Shown: positions 25,690 to 36,070 of the stretch, one piece after another
How the letters are laid out: each line of letters opens with the position of its first letter
Numbering within the stretch: position 1 is the first letter of the stretch
Source of the DNA: an uncultured Aliiroseovarius sp.
GTDB taxonomy: Bacteria; Pseudomonadota; Alphaproteobacteria; Rhodobacterales; Rhodobacteraceae
Direction: 5' to 3'
NCBI RefSeq assembly: GCF_947492455.1
Contig: NZ_CANLNB010000002.1
Span: 310,001-374,000 of the forward strand
DNA length: 64,000 bases
The notes under the pieces: model-generated
What the model was told of the DNA's origin: nothing
Database searches by the model: none
What the model saw: only the letters and a program-made list of their open reading frames with translations
Translations under genes and position numbers: made by a program

Positions 25690-26148
25690 ATGCATGACAT
25701 TGACACAATTGACCGTAAAATCCTGAGCGCCCTGCAACAGGACGCCGATCAAAGCCTTGAAGAGCTGGGCGCCAAGGTGGGCCTGTCGCGCAATGCCTGC
25801 TGGCGGCGCGTGCGCATCCTTCAGGACAGCGGGATCATTCGCAAACGCGTCGCCCTTCTGGATCCCCAGAAACTGGGCCTCGGTCTGTCTGTGTTCATTC
25901 AGGTCCGCACGTCGAACCACGACCCGGACTGGCTGAAAAAATTCTCGCGCGCCGTGAAGCTGATGCCCGAGATCCTGGGCGCTTATCGCATGACCGGCGA
26001 TCTGGATTACCTGATCCACGCACGTGTGTATGACGTGAAAGACTATGACGCGCTTTATCAACGCCTGATCGAGAAAGTGGACCTAAGCGATGTCTCGGCC
26101 AGCTTCGTCATGGAAGAGTTGAAGGAAACGACAGAACTGTCGCTTTAG
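25690..26148 (+). CDS. Lrp/AsnC-family transcriptional regulator
   Basis: 152-residue regulator with an N-terminal helix-turn-helix (about 5-50, LEELGAKVGLSRNACWRRVRIL) and a C-terminal RAM ligand-binding domain (about 65-145, GAYRMTGDLDYLIHARV). Such proteins sense amino acids and often control neighbours; the gene is 110 bp from the divergent DUF6356 gene and 56 bp before an SMR transporter gene. No Shine-Dalgarno sequence precedes the ATG; the promoter placement suggests a leaderless transcript. Confidence 0.92.
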   Translation: MHDIDTIDRKILSALQQDADQSLEELGAKVGLSRNACWRRVRILQDSGIIRKRVALLDPQKLGLGLSVFIQVRTSNHDPDWLKKFSRAVKLMPEILGAYRMTGDLDYLIHARVYDVKDYDALYQRLIEKVDLSDVSASFVMEELKETTELSL

Positions 26149-26204
26149 GACCTGACAGCCCGAAATCGGCGATCTAGAACGGCTCTGCAACAGAAAGCAA
26201 AGCT

Positions 26205-26534
26205 ATGCCCTATCTGATCCTGATCCTCGCCGTCATTGCCGAAACCATCGGCACCACCGCCCTGCAAGCCAGCCAGCAATTCACGCGGCTTGCGCCGTCG
26301 GTGACGGTGGTCGTGGCCTATGGGATCAGCTTTTTTCTGCTGGGTTGGGCGCTGAAATATATGGCCGTGGGCGTGGCCTATGCCATCTGGTCGGGGCTGG
26401 GCATCGTGCTGATCGCGGGTATTGGATATGCGTTGTTTGGTCAAAAACTGGACCTCCCCGCCCTTCTGGGTCTGTCGATGATCCTAGGTGGTATTCTGAT
26501 CATTCACCTGTTTTCGCAGTCGGCCCAGCACTGA
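26205..26534 (+). CDS. Small multidrug resistance (SMR/EmrE-type) transporter
   Basis: 109 residues and four membrane helices, the normal SMR size. The essential membrane glutamate is in LAVIAETIGTTAL (near residue 13), and YAIWSGLGIVLI is the conserved helix 3 motif. SMR proteins export cationic compounds or guanidinium by proton antiport as dimers. There is a single copy, so it would act as a homodimer. It lies 56 bp after the Lrp-like gene on the same strand, so the regulator may control it. Confidence 0.92.
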   Translation: MPYLILILAVIAETIGTTALQASQQFTRLAPSVTVVVAYGISFFLLGWALKYMAVGVAYAIWSGLGIVLIAGIGYALFGQKLDLPALLGLSMILGGILIIHLFSQSAQH

Positions 26535-26636
26535 ACAGGCGAAATACCCGCGCCCGCGCGCATTTCCACTGGCAATCGCGCCCCAACCGGGCTATGCGCG
26601 CCCTAACTTATCCCTTTTCTTTCGAAGGTGGCCCTT

Positions 26637-28457
26637 ATGGACCTGCGCAATATTGCGATCATCGCACACGTTGACCACGGCAAAACGACCCTTGTTGACG
26701 AGCTTCTGAAACAATCCGGCGCGTTCCGGGAAAACCAGGCCGTGGCCGAGCGCGCCATGGACAACGACGCCATCGAACGCGAGCGTGGCATCACGATTTT
26801 CGCCAAGCCCACTTCGGTCGAATGGAAAAACACCCGGATCAACATCGTTGACACCCCCGGCCACGCCGACTTCGGTGGCGAGGTTGAGCGCATCCTGTCG
26901 ATGGTCGACGGTGTTGTTCTGCTGGTGGACGCCGCCGAAGGTCCGATGCCGCAGACCAAGTTTGTGACCTCGAAGGCACTGGCGCTGGGCCTGCGCCCGA
27001 TTGTGGTGCTGAACAAAGTGGACAAGCCCGACGCGGAACCTGACCGCGCGCTGGACGAATGCTTTGACCTTTTCGCCAGCCTTGAAGCCAATGAAGACCA
27101 GCTGGACTTCCCGCATATGTACGCCTCGGGCCGTTCGGGCTGGGCCGATCACGAGCTGGACGGGCCGCGCAAAGACCTGCACGCCCTGTTTGACCTGATC
27201 GTCAACCACGTCCCTGCCCCGAAGCAGATTGCCCGTCAGGACGAAGATTTCCGTATGCTGGCCACCACGCTGGGCTCGGACCCGTTCGTGGGCCGCATTC
27301 TGACCGGCCGTGTTGAAAGCGGCACGCTAAAAGTGGGCGCCACCGTGCAAGCCCTCAGCCGTATTGGCCAAAAGATCGAACAGTTCCGCGTCACCAAGAT
27401 CCGCGCCTTCCGCGGTCTGGAAGAGGCGGATATCGACGAAGCACAGGCCGGTGACATCGTCTCGATCGCGGGTATGTCGAAAGCCACCGTTGCTGACACG
27501 ATCTGTGCGCTGGCCGTGGACGAACCGCTGGACGCCCAACCCATCGATCCGCCCACCATCACCGTGACCTTCGGCATCAACGACAGCCCGCTGGCGGGTC
27601 GTGATGGCAAGAAAGTCCAGTCGCGCGTCATCCGTGATCGTCTGATGAAGGAAGCGGAATCGAACGTCGCCATCAAGATCGAAGACACCCCCGGCGGAGA
27701 GGCCTTCGAGGTCTCGGGCCGTGGCGAACTTCAGATGGGCGTTCTGATCGAGAATATGCGCCGCGAAGGGTTCGAGCTGTCGATTTCGCGCCCGCAGGTC
27801 ATCATGCGTGAAGAAAACGGCGTGAAAGTCGAACCGATCGAGGAAGTCACCATCGACGTGGATGACGAATACTCGGGCGCCGTGATCGAGAAACTGACCG
27901 GCGCGCGCAAAGGCGAGTTGGTCGAGATGCGCCCGGCTGGCGCAGGCAAAACCCGCATTATCGGTCACGTGCCGTCGCGCGGGTTGATCGGCTATCACGG
28001 CGAATTCCTGACCGACACGCGCGGCACCGGCGTGCTGAACCGCGTGTTCCACGGCTGGGCGCCCCACAAAGGTCCGATCCCGGGCCGTCGTGCAGGCGTT
28101 CTGATCTCGATGGAGAACGGCCAGTCGGTTGCCTTCGCCCTGTGGAACCTGGAAGATCGCGGCAAGATGTTCATCGGCGCTCAGGCAGATGTCTATCAGG
28201 GCATGATCATCGGCGAGCATTCGCGCGACAACGATCTGGAAGTAAACCCGCTGAAAGGCAAGAAGCTGACCAACGTGCGTGCCTCGGGCTCGGACGAAGC
28301 TGTGCGCCTGACCACCCCCGTCACGCTGTCGCTGGAAGAGGCCATTGCCTATATCAACGACGACGAACTGGTCGAGGTGACACCCGAAAACGTGCGTCTG
28401 CGCAAACGCTATCTGGACCCGCATGAACGCAAGCGGATGGCAAAAGCCAACGCCTGA
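26637..28457 (+). CDS. typA: Translational GTPase TypA/BipA
   Basis: Ribosome-associated GTPase needed for growth at low temperature and under stress; 606 residues. G1 AHVDHGKTTLVDELL (about 10-24), G2 ERERGITIFAKP, G3 DTPGHADFGGEV, G4 NKVDKP. Domains II, III and the BipA-specific C-terminal domain follow (MRPAGAGKTRIIGHVPSRGLIG, shown in part). ATG 26637 has AAGG eight bases before it; a GTG three codons upstream is less likely. A 27-base inverted repeat containing the next gene's ribosome site lies just downstream. Confidence 0.97.
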   Translation: MDLRNIAIIAHVDHGKTTLVDELLKQSGAFRENQAVAERAMDNDAIERERGITIFAKPTSVEWKNTRINIVDTPGHADFGGEVERILSMVDGVVLLVDAAEGPMPQTKFVTSKALALGLRPIVVLNKVDKPDAEPDRALDECFDLFASLEANEDQLDFPHMYASGRSGWADHELDGPRKDLHALFDLIVNHVPAPKQIARQDEDFRMLATTLGSDPFVGRILTGRVESGTLKVGATVQALSRIGQKIEQFRVTKIRAFRGLEEADIDEAQAGDIVSIAGMSKATVADTICALAVDEPLDAQPIDPPTITVTFGINDSPLAGRDGKKVQSRVIRDRLMKEAESNVAIKIEDTPGGEAFEVSGRGELQMGVLIENMRREGFELSISRPQVIMREENGVKVEPIEEVTIDVDDEYSGAVIEKLTGARKGELVEMRPAGAGKTRIIGHVPSRGLIGYHGEFLTDTRGTGVLNRVFHGWAPHKGPIPGRRAGVLISMENGQSVAFALWNLEDRGKMFIGAQADVYQGMIIGEHSRDNDLEVNPLKGKKLTNVRASGSDEAVRLTTPVTLSLEEAIAYINDDELVEVTPENVRLRKRYLDPHERKRMAKANA

Positions 28458-28496
28458 TCCAATCGCAGGCTTTGCGTTTCAGCCCTCGCACCTTAA

Positions 28497-28523
28497 GCTC
28501 CTTCCATCGTCGATGGGAGGAGC
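28497..28523 (+). promoter_or_regulatory. Hairpin that buries the ribosome site of the VOC gene
   Basis: GCTCCTTCCATCG and CGATGGGAGGAGC form a 13-bp stem in RNA with one G-U pair around a single central base. The Shine-Dalgarno GGGAGGAG (28515-28522) lies wholly in the 3' arm, five bases before ATG 28528. Confidence 0.6.
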
Positions 28524-28527
28524 AATC

Positions 28528-29109
28528 ATGAGAAAGATACAAGTTCAGGGTGTGCATCACATCACGATCAACGGGGCCGATCGTCAAACTTCGATTGATT
28601 TTTGGGAGGGCGTGCTGGGCATGCCCTTTATTTTTGACCAACCCAATCTGGACAACCCGAAAGAGGGGCATCTCTATTTCGATCCCGGAGATGGTCGGTT
28701 GATCACCATCTTCACCAATGAAGAGCGCCCCCCGGACCCGACCGCCACCCCGAACCGCCCGGGTGCGGTTCATCATCTGGCGTTTGCTGTGGATCGTGCG
28801 ACATTTCTGCAGGCGATAGAGCGGCTCGACGAACGGCAGATCAGCCATTCCGGCCCGAAAGATCGCGGCTTCATGGATTCTGTGTATTTCCGCGACCCGT
28901 TGGGATTATTGATCGAACTGGCAAGCTATAAGTTCACGCCGCCTGCCGGATCCACCCATGCTGACGTCCTGATCCGCGCGCACCGACTGCGTGTGGCGCG
29001 CGGGAATTACAACATCGCAGAGGAACATCTGGCAGACGCAATCGAAGAGCTGGTCGCACTGCGGCAAGAATCTTTGTCCAGTGACCGAGGTCCCGGAAAC
29101 CCCTATTGA
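28528..29109 (+). CDS. VOC/glyoxalase-family protein
   Basis: Vicinal-oxygen-chelate fold protein, 193 residues, with two beta-alpha-beta-beta-beta modules: GVHHITINGADRQTSIDFW (about 7-25) and GAVHHLAFAVD (about 72-82). Metal ligands are likely H10 or H11, a second histidine in VHHLAF, and E in DPLGLLIELASYK; this pattern resembles dioxygenase- or glyoxalase-type members. The last 40 residues form a helical tail. Substrate unknown. ATG 28528 has a strong GGGAGGAG site that is sequestered by a hairpin, so translation may be regulated. Confidence 0.83.
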   Translation: MRKIQVQGVHHITINGADRQTSIDFWEGVLGMPFIFDQPNLDNPKEGHLYFDPGDGRLITIFTNEERPPDPTATPNRPGAVHHLAFAVDRATFLQAIERLDERQISHSGPKDRGFMDSVYFRDPLGLLIELASYKFTPPAGSTHADVLIRAHRLRVARGNYNIAEEHLADAIEELVALRQESLSSDRGPGNPY

Positions 29110-29112
29110 CGC

Positions 29113-29400
29113 CTATTCGTCCGTTTCGACGATCAGCAATTCCCGCTCGGACGCGTTGCGGGCGTGGCTCAGCGCCTCTTGGTATTCGGGCGAGTGATAG
29201 CAGGCCTCGGCGGCCTCGACGCTGTCGAACTTGGCTACCACGTTGCGCGGACGGTCTTTGCCTTCAAGCTGCACATAGCGGCCACCTCGGGCGATGAACT
29301 TGCCGCCGTGTTTCGCAACGGCGGGACCGGCCAGCTTGGCATATTTGCCATAAGCCTCTTCATCGGTGACGGTGACGTGAGCAATCCAAAGGGCGGGCAT
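29113..29400 (-). CDS. DUF1330 protein
   Basis: 95-residue dimeric alpha/beta-barrel protein of the DUF1330 family. WIAHVTVTDEEAYGKYAKLAGPAV and KFIARGGRYVQLEGKDRPRNVVAKF are the family's two signature strands, and SVEAAEACYHSPEYQEAL the helix. Function unknown; ferredoxin-like dimers of this type often bind small molecules. It ends three bases from the stop of the VOC gene (convergent) and lies downstream of the alaS terminator. Confidence 0.9.
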   Translation of the reverse strand: MPALWIAHVTVTDEEAYGKYAKLAGPAVAKHGGKFIARGGRYVQLEGKDRPRNVVAKFDSVEAAEACYHSPEYQEALSHARNASERELLIVETDE

Positions 29401-29420
29401 GTGGGGTCTCCTTAACGAAA

Positions 29421-29456
29421 AAAGCCGCGTATCGGGGGAACGATACGCGGCCTTTT
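29421..29456. terminator. Terminator downstream of alaS
   Basis: GCCGCGTATCG (29424-29434) and CGATACGCGGC (29441-29451) form a perfect 11-bp stem; AAAAAA on the left gives a T-run for the minus strand and TTTTT on the right for the plus strand. Confidence 0.85.
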
Positions 29457-29475
29457 TGTGTTTGGAAAGGGTGGT

Positions 29476-32121
29476 TTAGCCTGCGATGGCCGCCTCGGCT
29501 GCGGCAATCGCTTCCGCTGCTTTCGATGCGTCCGCACCACCGCCCTGCGCCAGCTCGGGACGGCCACCACCGCCCTTTCCGCCCAGTTCCGGCACAGCGG
29601 CCTTCACCAGATCCACCGCCGACAGATTGTCAGTCAGATCCGAGGTCACGCCAGCGGCAACAGCTACCTTACCCTCATTGTCCGAGATGATCAGGACCGC
29701 ACCAGATCCCAGCGCGTCTTTCTGTTCATTCACAAGAGCTTGCAGGTCTTTGCCGCCCACGCCAGAAATCGACATGGCCAGGAATTTCACGCCGTTGATC
29801 TCTTTCGCTTCCGCACCCGCACCGGCCGCTTTTGCCAGCTCGCGCTTCAGGTTGGAAATCTCGGCTTGCAGCGCCTTGCGTTCGTCCATCAGGCCTTTCA
29901 CGCGGTCCACAACGTCTTCCGGTTTGGCTTTCAGCATGCCCTGCAGTTCAGCGCCACGCGCGGCTTCAGCTTCGATATGCGCCACGGCGGCTTTGCCGGT
30001 CAGCGCCTCGATCCGGCGAATGCCTGCCGCGGACGCGCCTTCCGACAGGATCACACAGATGCCGATATCGCCGGTCTGTTTGACATGGGTACCACCGCAA
30101 AGTTCGATCGAATAGGTCTCGCCATTCGTGCCTTTGCCAGTCGCCGCATGCCCCATCGAGACCACGCGCACCTCGTCACCATATTTCTCGCCAAAAAGCG
30201 CCTGCGCACCCATGTCACGCGCGTCATCCGGCGTCATGATCCGGGTTTCGACGGGCGTGTTCTGGCGGATATAGGTGTTCACCTCACGGGCAATATTGCC
30301 CAATTCCTGCGGGGTGACGGCTTTGTTGTGGCTGAAGTCAAAGCGCAGACGATCATCCGCATTCAGCGACCCGCGCTGAGCCACATGTTCGCCCAACTCG
30401 TTGCGCAGCGCCTCGTGCAGCAGGTGCGTGGCCGAGTGGTTGGCGCGAATGGCGGTGCGGCGCAGGTGGTCCACGGCCAGTTCTGCGCCCTGCCCTTTGC
30501 TGATCACGCCTTCGTCAATCTTGGCCACGTGGATGAAGACATCCGCAACCTTCTTGGTGTCAGTCACATGGGCCGAGCCGCTTTCGGTGCGGATCAGGCC
30601 GGTGTCGCCCACCTGACCACCGCTTTCGGCGTAGAAGGGCGTCTGGTTCACCACGATTTGCACCTCGTCGCCAGCCTTTACGCTGTCAACAATCGCGCCA
30701 TCCTGGACCAGCGCCAGAACCTGACCCTCGGCATGTTCAGTGTCATAGCCGAGGAATTCGGTCACGCCGTTCTGTTCGGCCAGATCGAACCAGATGGTCG
30801 CATCGGCAGCTTCGCCCGAACCAGACCACGCGGCGCGCGCGCGCGCCTTCTGCTCTTCCATCGCAGCGTCAAAGCCCGGCTGATCCACGCCCAGACCTTT
30901 TTCGCGCAGCGCATCCTGCGTCAGGTCCAGCGGGAAGCCGTAGGTGTCATAGAGTTTAAATGCGGTTTCGCCGGGAAGGTCCGCGCCCTCGGCCAGACCG
31001 GACACTTCGTCATCTAGCAGCTTCAGGCCACGATCCAGCGTCTTCTTGAAGCGGGTTTCTTCGTTCAGAAGCGTCTCTTCGATCATCATCTGACCGCGGC
31101 TGAGTTCCGGATAGGCCTGCCCCATCTGGGCCACCAGCTCGGGCACCAGACGGTGCATGACCGGATCCTTCGCGCCCAACAGATGCGCGTGGCGCATAGC
31201 GCGGCGCATGATGCGACGCAGCACATAGCCACGGCCTTCGTTTGACGGCATCACGCCATCCGCAATCAGGAACGAGGTCGAGCGCAGATGGTCCGCGATC
31301 ACGCGGTGATGCACGTTCTTGTCGCCATAGGGATCCACGCCGGTCGCGTGGGCAGACGCCTCGATCAGCGACTTGAACAAATCGGTGTCATAGTTGTCAT
31401 GGCTACCCTGCAAGAGCGCGCCAATACGTTCCAGCCCCATGCCGGTGTCGATCGACTGCATGTCCAGATCAATCATCGAGCCGTCTTCGAACTGCTCGTT
31501 CTGCATGAACACGATGTTCCAGATCTCGATGAAACGGTCGCCATCTTCCTCGGGCGAACCGGGAGGGCCACCCCAGATGTGCTCGCCGTGATCATAGAAA
31601 ATCTCGGTGCACGGGCCGCAAGGACCGGTCGGGCCCATCTGCCAGAAATTGTCGGACGTCGCGATCCGGATGATCCGATCTTCGGGCACACTGAGGCTTT
31701 TCCAGATATCAAATGCTTCGTCATCGGTGTGATAAACCGTGACGTAGAGACGTTCCTTCGGGATCCCAAATTCCTTGGTGATCAGGTTCCACGCAAAGGG
31801 AATGGCCTCTTTCTTGAAGTAGTCTCCAAAGCTGAAGTTGCCCAGCATCTCGAAGAACGTGTGGTGACGCGCCGTGTAGCCCACATTGTCCAAATCGTTG
31901 TGCTTGCCGCCCGCACGTACACATTTCTGCGCCGTCGTCGCCCGCACATAGTCGCGTTTTTCCACCCCAGTGAAGAGGTTTTTGAACTGCACCATGCCCG
32001 AGTTCACGAACATCAGCGTCGGATCATTGCGTGGCACCAGCGGAGAGCTGTCCACGATCGTGTGCCCTTCGCGTTCAAAATAGTTCAGAAAAGTCGAACG
32101 GATATCGTTGAGGCTGGCCAT
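29476..32121 (-). CDS. alaS: Alanyl-tRNA synthetase
   Basis: Class II synthetase charging tRNA-Ala, 881 residues, normal length. The catalytic domain (about 1-250) has [22 protein letters not shown] and [21 protein letters not shown]; the editing domain carries zinc ligands in [12 protein letters not shown] (HxxxH, about 560-572) and CGGTHV (about 665). A DHHA1/C-Ala region with a coiled coil (about 700-870) and a Gly-rich [15 protein letters not shown] tail completes it. It is followed by a strong terminator and lies 138 bp downstream of recA, separated by the recA terminator. Confidence 0.98.
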   Translation of the reverse strand: MASLNDIRSTFLNYFEREGHTIVDSSPLVPRNDPTLMFVNSGMVQFKNLFTGVEKRDYVRATTAQKCVRAGGKHNDLDNVGYTARHHTFFEMLGNFSFGDYFKKEAIPFAWNLITKEFGIPKERLYVTVYHTDDEAFDIWKSLSVPEDRIIRIATSDNFWQMGPTGPCGPCTEIFYDHGEHIWGGPPGSPEEDGDRFIEIWNIVFMQNEQFEDGSMIDLDMQSIDTGMGLERIGALLQGSHDNYDTDLFKSLIEASAHATGVDPYGDKNVHHRVIADHLRSTSFLIADGVMPSNEGRGYVLRRIMRRAMRHAHLLGAKDPVMHRLVPELVAQMGQAYPELSRGQMMIEETLLNEETRFKKTLDRGLKLLDDEVSGLAEGADLPGETAFKLYDTYGFPLDLTQDALREKGLGVDQPGFDAAMEEQKARARAAWSGSGEAADATIWFDLAEQNGVTEFLGYDTEHAEGQVLALVQDGAIVDSVKAGDEVQIVVNQTPFYAESGGQVGDTGLIRTESGSAHVTDTKKVADVFIHVAKIDEGVISKGQGAELAVDHLRRTAIRANHSATHLLHEALRNELGEHVAQRGSLNADDRLRFDFSHNKAVTPQELGNIAREVNTYIRQNTPVETRIMTPDDARDMGAQALFGEKYGDEVRVVSMGHAATGKGTNGETYSIELCGGTHVKQTGDIGICVILSEGASAAGIRRIEALTGKAAVAHIEAEAARGAELQGMLKAKPEDVVDRVKGLMDERKALQAEISNLKRELAKAAGAGAEAKEINGVKFLAMSISGVGGKDLQALVNEQKDALGSGAVLIISDNEGKVAVAAGVTSDLTDNLSAVDLVKAAVPELGGKGGGGRPELAQGGGADASKAAEAIAAAEAAIAG

Positions 32122-32210
32122 TTTGTCTCGTCTCTTATGCGCTGTCGGTTTCGTTTACCCTTGCGCGCGCGTGCTGTCCACTGCGTGTCGCATCTTCAGC
32201 GGACACAATG

Positions 32211-32239
32211 AAAAAAGGACCGGCCGGGGCCAGTCCTTT
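32211..32239 (-). terminator. Intrinsic terminator of recA
   Basis: On the minus strand AAAGGAC-T-GGCC-CC-GGCC-G-GTCCTTT is followed by TTT. A stem with one symmetric mismatch, 21 bp after the recA stop. Confidence 0.85.
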
Positions 32240-32259
32240 GATCAAATTATCGGGGGAAA

Positions 32260-33336
32260 TTAGGCCTCAAGCAGCCCGTCATCATCCTCGCCCTTCTCAT
32301 GTTCTGGCATGTCGAAATCCAGACCATGGGCTGCGCGGATCTTGTCTTCGATCTGCAGCGCGGTGCGTTTATGTTCGCGCAGGTAATTCTTGGCGTTTTC
32401 ACGCCCCTGCCCGATCCGTTCGTCGCCATAGCTGAACCAGGCGCCGGATTTCTCGACCACGCCGGCCTTTACGCCAAGGTCCAAAAGTTCGCCCATTTTC
32501 GAGATGCCTTCGCCATACATGATGTCGAATTCAACCTGTTTGAACGGGGGTGCCACCTTGTTCTTCACGACCTTCACGCGGGTGGCGTTGCCAACCACCT
32601 CGTCCCGGTCCTTGATCGCGCCGATGCGGCGGATGTCTAGACGAACCGAGCTGTAGAATTTCAGCGCGTTACCGCCGGTGGTGGTTTCGGGGCTGCCGAA
32701 CATCACGCCGATTTTCATACGGATCTGGTTGATGAAGATCACCATGCAGTTCGAGCGCGCAATCGACGAGGTCAGCTTGCGCATGGCCTGGCTCATCAAA
32801 CGGGCCTGAACACCCACATTGCTGTCGCCCATGTCGCCTTCCAGTTCGGATTTCGGCGTCAGCGCCGCGACCGAGTCGACCACGACCATGTTCACCGCGC
32901 CCGAACGCACCAGCGTGTCCACGATTTCCAGCGCCTGTTCCCCGGTGTCCGGCTGCGAAATCAGCAGCTCGTCCAGATCAACGCCCAGCTTCTTGGCATA
33001 GAGCGGGTCCAGCGCGTGTTCCGCATCCACAAACGCACACACGCCACCCTTTTTCTGCTCTTCGGCAACACAATGCAGCGTCAGAGTCGTCTTACCCGAG
33101 CTTTCCGGGCCATAGATTTCCACGATCCGGCCCTTCGGCAGACCGCCAATCCCCAGTGCAATGTCCAGCCCCAGCGACCCGGTCGAGGTGCTTTCGATCT
33201 CGGCCACCGGATTGTCCGCGCCAAGTTTCATGATCGAGCCCTTGCCGAACTGACGTTCGATCTGGGCCAGCGCGCTGTCGAGCGCTTTTTGCTTGTCGCT
33301 GTCTTTCTTCATCTGAAAAATATCCGCTGTTGCCAT
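32260..33336 (-). CDS. recA: Recombinase RecA
   Basis: DNA strand-exchange protein and LexA coprotease, 358 residues. Walker [10 protein letters not shown] (about 70), the L1/L2 DNA-binding loops ([44 protein letters not shown] in part), Walker [12 protein letters not shown] and an acidic C-terminus [13 protein letters not shown] are all present. An SOS box GTTC-N7-GTTC sits at 33388-33402, about 50 bp upstream of the start, so LexA control is expected. It has its own terminator before alaS. Confidence 0.99.
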   Translation of the reverse strand: MATADIFQMKKDSDKQKALDSALAQIERQFGKGSIMKLGADNPVAEIESTSTGSLGLDIALGIGGLPKGRIVEIYGPESSGKTTLTLHCVAEEQKKGGVCAFVDAEHALDPLYAKKLGVDLDELLISQPDTGEQALEIVDTLVRSGAVNMVVVDSVAALTPKSELEGDMGDSNVGVQARLMSQAMRKLTSSIARSNCMVIFINQIRMKIGVMFGSPETTTGGNALKFYSSVRLDIRRIGAIKDRDEVVGNATRVKVVKNKVAPPFKQVEFDIMYGEGISKMGELLDLGVKAGVVEKSGAWFSYGDERIGQGRENAKNYLREHKRTALQIEDKIRAAHGLDFDMPEHEKGEDDDGLLEA

Positions 33337-33387
33337 CTCTTGCCCTCACTTATTCCACACCCGCCTGCATGCGGCAATCACAGGATT

Positions 33388-33402
33388 GTTCCCGTCTTGT
33401 TC
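33388..33402. promoter_or_regulatory. LexA (SOS) box of recA
   Basis: GTTC-CCGTCTT-GTTC, a perfect match to the alphaproteobacterial direct-repeat SOS box GTTC-N7-GTTC (GAAC-N7-GAAC on the coding strand). No other exact match was noticed in intergenic parts of the window. Confidence 0.9.
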
Positions 33403-33598
33403 TCACTTCACTGTATGAGTACAAAAAAGGAACAATTCAAGTAAAGTTTTTCCTATTCGTGAGCCTACGATCGAAGAGTAACCAAGTTCTTAACGCCAGA
33501 TAGATTTCTTCACAGGGGCAGCCAGAGAAGATATTACCACATCAATTCAATGCGATACGGCACTTGCTGAACGTAGTTGATTTGTTCCTCAGGGGCTC

Positions 33599-35980
33599 TC
33601 AGTGGATCTGATCATTCACGGTGGCGGTCAGATCCGTCAAAGAGAACGGCTTCGGCAGGAAGACCGAGTTCGGAATGCGGGCCTGATGGTCGGCCACCGA
33701 ATCCTCGGCATATCCAGACATGAAGACCACTCGCACGCCGGGGCGATCTTCAAGCGCCTGCGCCACCCATGTCGGGCCGTCCATTCCGGGCATGATCACG
33801 TCCGTTACAAACACATCTACTTTAAGCGCGGTGTCCTCAAGCACCTGCAAAGCTTGCTCGGCGCAGTCAGCCTCTAGAACGGTAAACCCACGCATACGAA
33901 GCGCACGCGACGCAAAGGCCCGGACGGGGGCTTCATCCTCGACCAGAAGGACCACACCTCCGGCTTCGTCGTCCGATTGCGCTGGCTGATGGGTCACTGT
34001 CGTCGTATCGAGGACCAAATCAAGCTCAGGCAGCGGCGCGTCTAGCGTGGGGGGCTGATCCGCCACCTCCGCATCGTCTTCCGGCGGGTCGATTTCTCGG
34101 CTCACCGGGAAGTAAAGCGTAAACGTCGTGCCCTGCCCCGGCAGCGAGTCGGCGAAGATATATCCGCCCATCTGCTTTACGATGCCATAGGCCATCGACA
34201 GACCAAGCCCGGTGCCCTTGCCCGCCTTCTTGGTGGTAAAGAACGGCTCGAAAATTTTGCCCATTTTGTCAGTCGGAATCCCCGTGCCCTCGTCAATTAC
34301 ACGGATGGCGACGTAATCGCCGGGCGGAACGCTGGCTCGGTCGCGTTGCAGGGCTGTTTCCAAGAACACATTGCGCGTTTCGACGCGGATCGTGCCTCCG
34401 TCCTGCATTGCATCGCGCGCGTTCACTACGAGGTTCATGATCACCTGATCCAGCTGCCTTCGGTCTGCACGAATAGGCATAAGCTCGGCGTCATGATCCA
34501 GTTGAAGCGATATCTTTTCGCCCACCAGACGGTTCAGAAGATGCGTCAGATCCGCAAGCGAGTCTGTCAACAGAAGCTTTTCGGGCCGCAAGGTCTGCTT
34601 GCGCGAGAATGCCAGAAGCTGCCGGACCAGCGCAGCGGCGCGGTTGGCATTCTGAATGATCTGCGACAGGTCGGAATAGGCCGGGTCCTGTTCATCCCGC
34701 CCCATCATCAGTAGATCGCAATGGCCAGAGATCGCGGTGAGCAAGTTGTTGAAATCATGCGCAACGCCGCCTGCCAGCTGGCCAATCGCCTCCATCTTCT
34801 GGCTTTGCACGAACTGGGCTTCTAGCGACTTCAGCTCGGTCGCGTCCTGAAGCACGGCGACCAGAGCAGGATTATTTTCTTCGCTGATCTGCGCCAGAGA
34901 AATCTGGATAAACACGTCTTCATCGGTGCGTGTCGCGCGGACAATCTCGGATCGGCCAAGATGCCGCCCGGCATGGGCCTCGCGCAGCCATTCGGACACG
35001 GGGCGGCCCAGCCCCTCAACCTGATCCGCCATCAGGGATCCAATCGCGTCCTTGTCCCCCAAAAGGTCGCGGGCACGGCGGTTGGCCATGGTGATGCGCC
35101 CACCAATGTCGAGCTTCAGCAGTGGGACCGGAAGCCCGTCGATAAAAGCCCACTCATCTGTCGACAGCTCGGGCGCAGAGCTTGGCGGCAGCAGATAGAT
35201 TTCGCGCCGTCCAGCCGAAGTTGGCAGTTCGCAGACCAAGGCAGGCACCTGTCCGTCGCGACCAGACACTTGCATAATCGTACCCGGCTGGATGGGGAAT
35301 TCCGTGAAAATCCGGTCCAGCGTGGTTTCGCGCCCACCCAGCAGATTGCGCGCGGCATCGTTCATGAACAGGATGGTCCCGGTTTTCGAGGCGGTCATCA
35401 TCGGAAGTCCAATATGCTCGCCGCCACGCACACCTGCATCCCGCAATGAATATTGCTCTAACCGCCAGAGGAACCCATTCTCTTCGACAAGGTGGATCTG
35501 AATGCGTATGCGCCCGCGCGCGGTGTTGACCTCTTCCTTTGCGTGCCCCAACGCCTGCGCCCGGCCCTGCAACCCATAAAGAACCGAGGCCGGAGCCGCA
35601 TAGTAGTCCGCCAGTTGCATCGACAGGGCGTTGTCGGATGCGCCCTCGAACAGTTCGCGTGCTGCGGCGTTGCGATAGATGACCGCGCCGTCAGCATCCG
35701 TCAGGAAGGCAGCGGTGGTGTCATTTTCAAACAGGCCCGACAAAGCGGATGCCAGCCGCCCGCGCCGCCATTTTTGAAACAGATAAAGACCACCGATGAG
35801 CGTGGCCAAGCTCACGAAAGCCAAACCGGTCAGTGTCAGCCCAAGTTCGACCTGAGGCGACGCAGCCATCCAAGCTGCCCCCAAAAACGCGGCGCCGATC
35901 ACCATCAACAGCAATGTTCTGGGCGCAAGGCGCAGTGCGACAAGAGCAAGGGGGTGCGACGTGAAGGCAAGTGAGTGCAC
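33599..35980 (-). CDS. cckA: Cell-cycle hybrid histidine kinase CckA
   Basis: Membrane hybrid kinase that, through ChpT, controls phosphorylation of CtrA; 793 residues. Two N-terminal helices (about 18-40 and 48-68), two PAS-like domains (about 80-180 and 280-385), HisKA with H408 in [13 protein letters not shown], an ATPase domain ([29 protein letters not shown]) and a C-terminal receiver (about 675-793; phospho-acceptor in [12 protein letters not shown]). The FSRKQTL motif after HisKA is CckA-like. Start codon GTG (35978-35980) with AAGGAA six bases upstream. A CtrA box lies 45 bp before the start. In Rhodobacterales CckA-CtrA controls motility, quorum responses and gene-transfer agents. 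Confidence 0.94.
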   Translation of the reverse strand: MHSLAFTSHPLALVALRLAPRTLLLMVIGAAFLGAAWMAASPQVELGLTLTGLAFVSLATLIGGLYLFQKWRRGRLASALSGLFENDTTAAFLTDADGAVIYRNAAARELFEGASDNALSMQLADYYAAPASVLYGLQGRAQALGHAKEEVNTARGRIRIQIHLVEENGFLWRLEQYSLRDAGVRGGEHIGLPMMTASKTGTILFMNDAARNLLGGRETTLDRIFTEFPIQPGTIMQVSGRDGQVPALVCELPTSAGRREIYLLPPSSAPELSTDEWAFIDGLPVPLLKLDIGGRITMANRRARDLLGDKDAIGSLMADQVEGLGRPVSEWLREAHAGRHLGRSEIVRATRTDEDVFIQISLAQISEENNPALVAVLQDATELKSLEAQFVQSQKMEAIGQLAGGVAHDFNNLLTAISGHCDLLMMGRDEQDPAYSDLSQIIQNANRAAALVRQLLAFSRKQTLRPEKLLLTDSLADLTHLLNRLVGEKISLQLDHDAELMPIRADRRQLDQVIMNLVVNARDAMQDGGTIRVETRNVFLETALQRDRASVPPGDYVAIRVIDEGTGIPTDKMGKIFEPFFTTKKAGKGTGLGLSMAYGIVKQMGGYIFADSLPGQGTTFTLYFPVSREIDPPEDDAEVADQPPTLDAPLPELDLVLDTTTVTHQPAQSDDEAGGVVLLVEDEAPVRAFASRALRMRGFTVLEADCAEQALQVLEDTALKVDVFVTDVIMPGMDGPTWVAQALEDRPGVRVVFMSGYAEDSVADHQARIPNSVFLPKPFSLTDLTATVNDQIH

Positions 35981-36001
35981 GATGGTTCCTTCTCAGAAAT
36001 C

Positions 36002-36024
36002 CCCTCTTTTCTGAAAGAAGAGGG
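36002..36024. repeat. Small inverted repeat upstream of cckA
   Basis: CCCTCTT (36002-36008) and AAGAGGG (36018-36024), seven-base arms with a nine-base loop, directly next to the CtrA box. It may be part of the cckA leader or the end of an upstream transcript. Confidence 0.4.
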
Positions 36025-36039
36025 TTAATGTCCGATTAA
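36025..36039. promoter_or_regulatory. CtrA-binding box upstream of cckA
   Basis: TTAA-TGTCCGA-TTAA; on the coding (minus) strand it reads TTAA-N7-TTAAC, the full consensus. It is 45 bp before the cckA GTG in the 90-bp gap to the upstream gene, suitable for direct CtrA control. Confidence 0.75.
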
Positions 36040-36070
36040 TGAAGGAAGGTAAACTACCTATGATTGTTTT

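Noticed and set aside
29458-31017. 519-codon plus-strand frame opposite alaS
   Set aside because: Antisense shadow caused by high GC and codon bias; no ribosome site and a low-complexity His/Arg/Phe-rich product, while alaS on the other strand is unmistakable.
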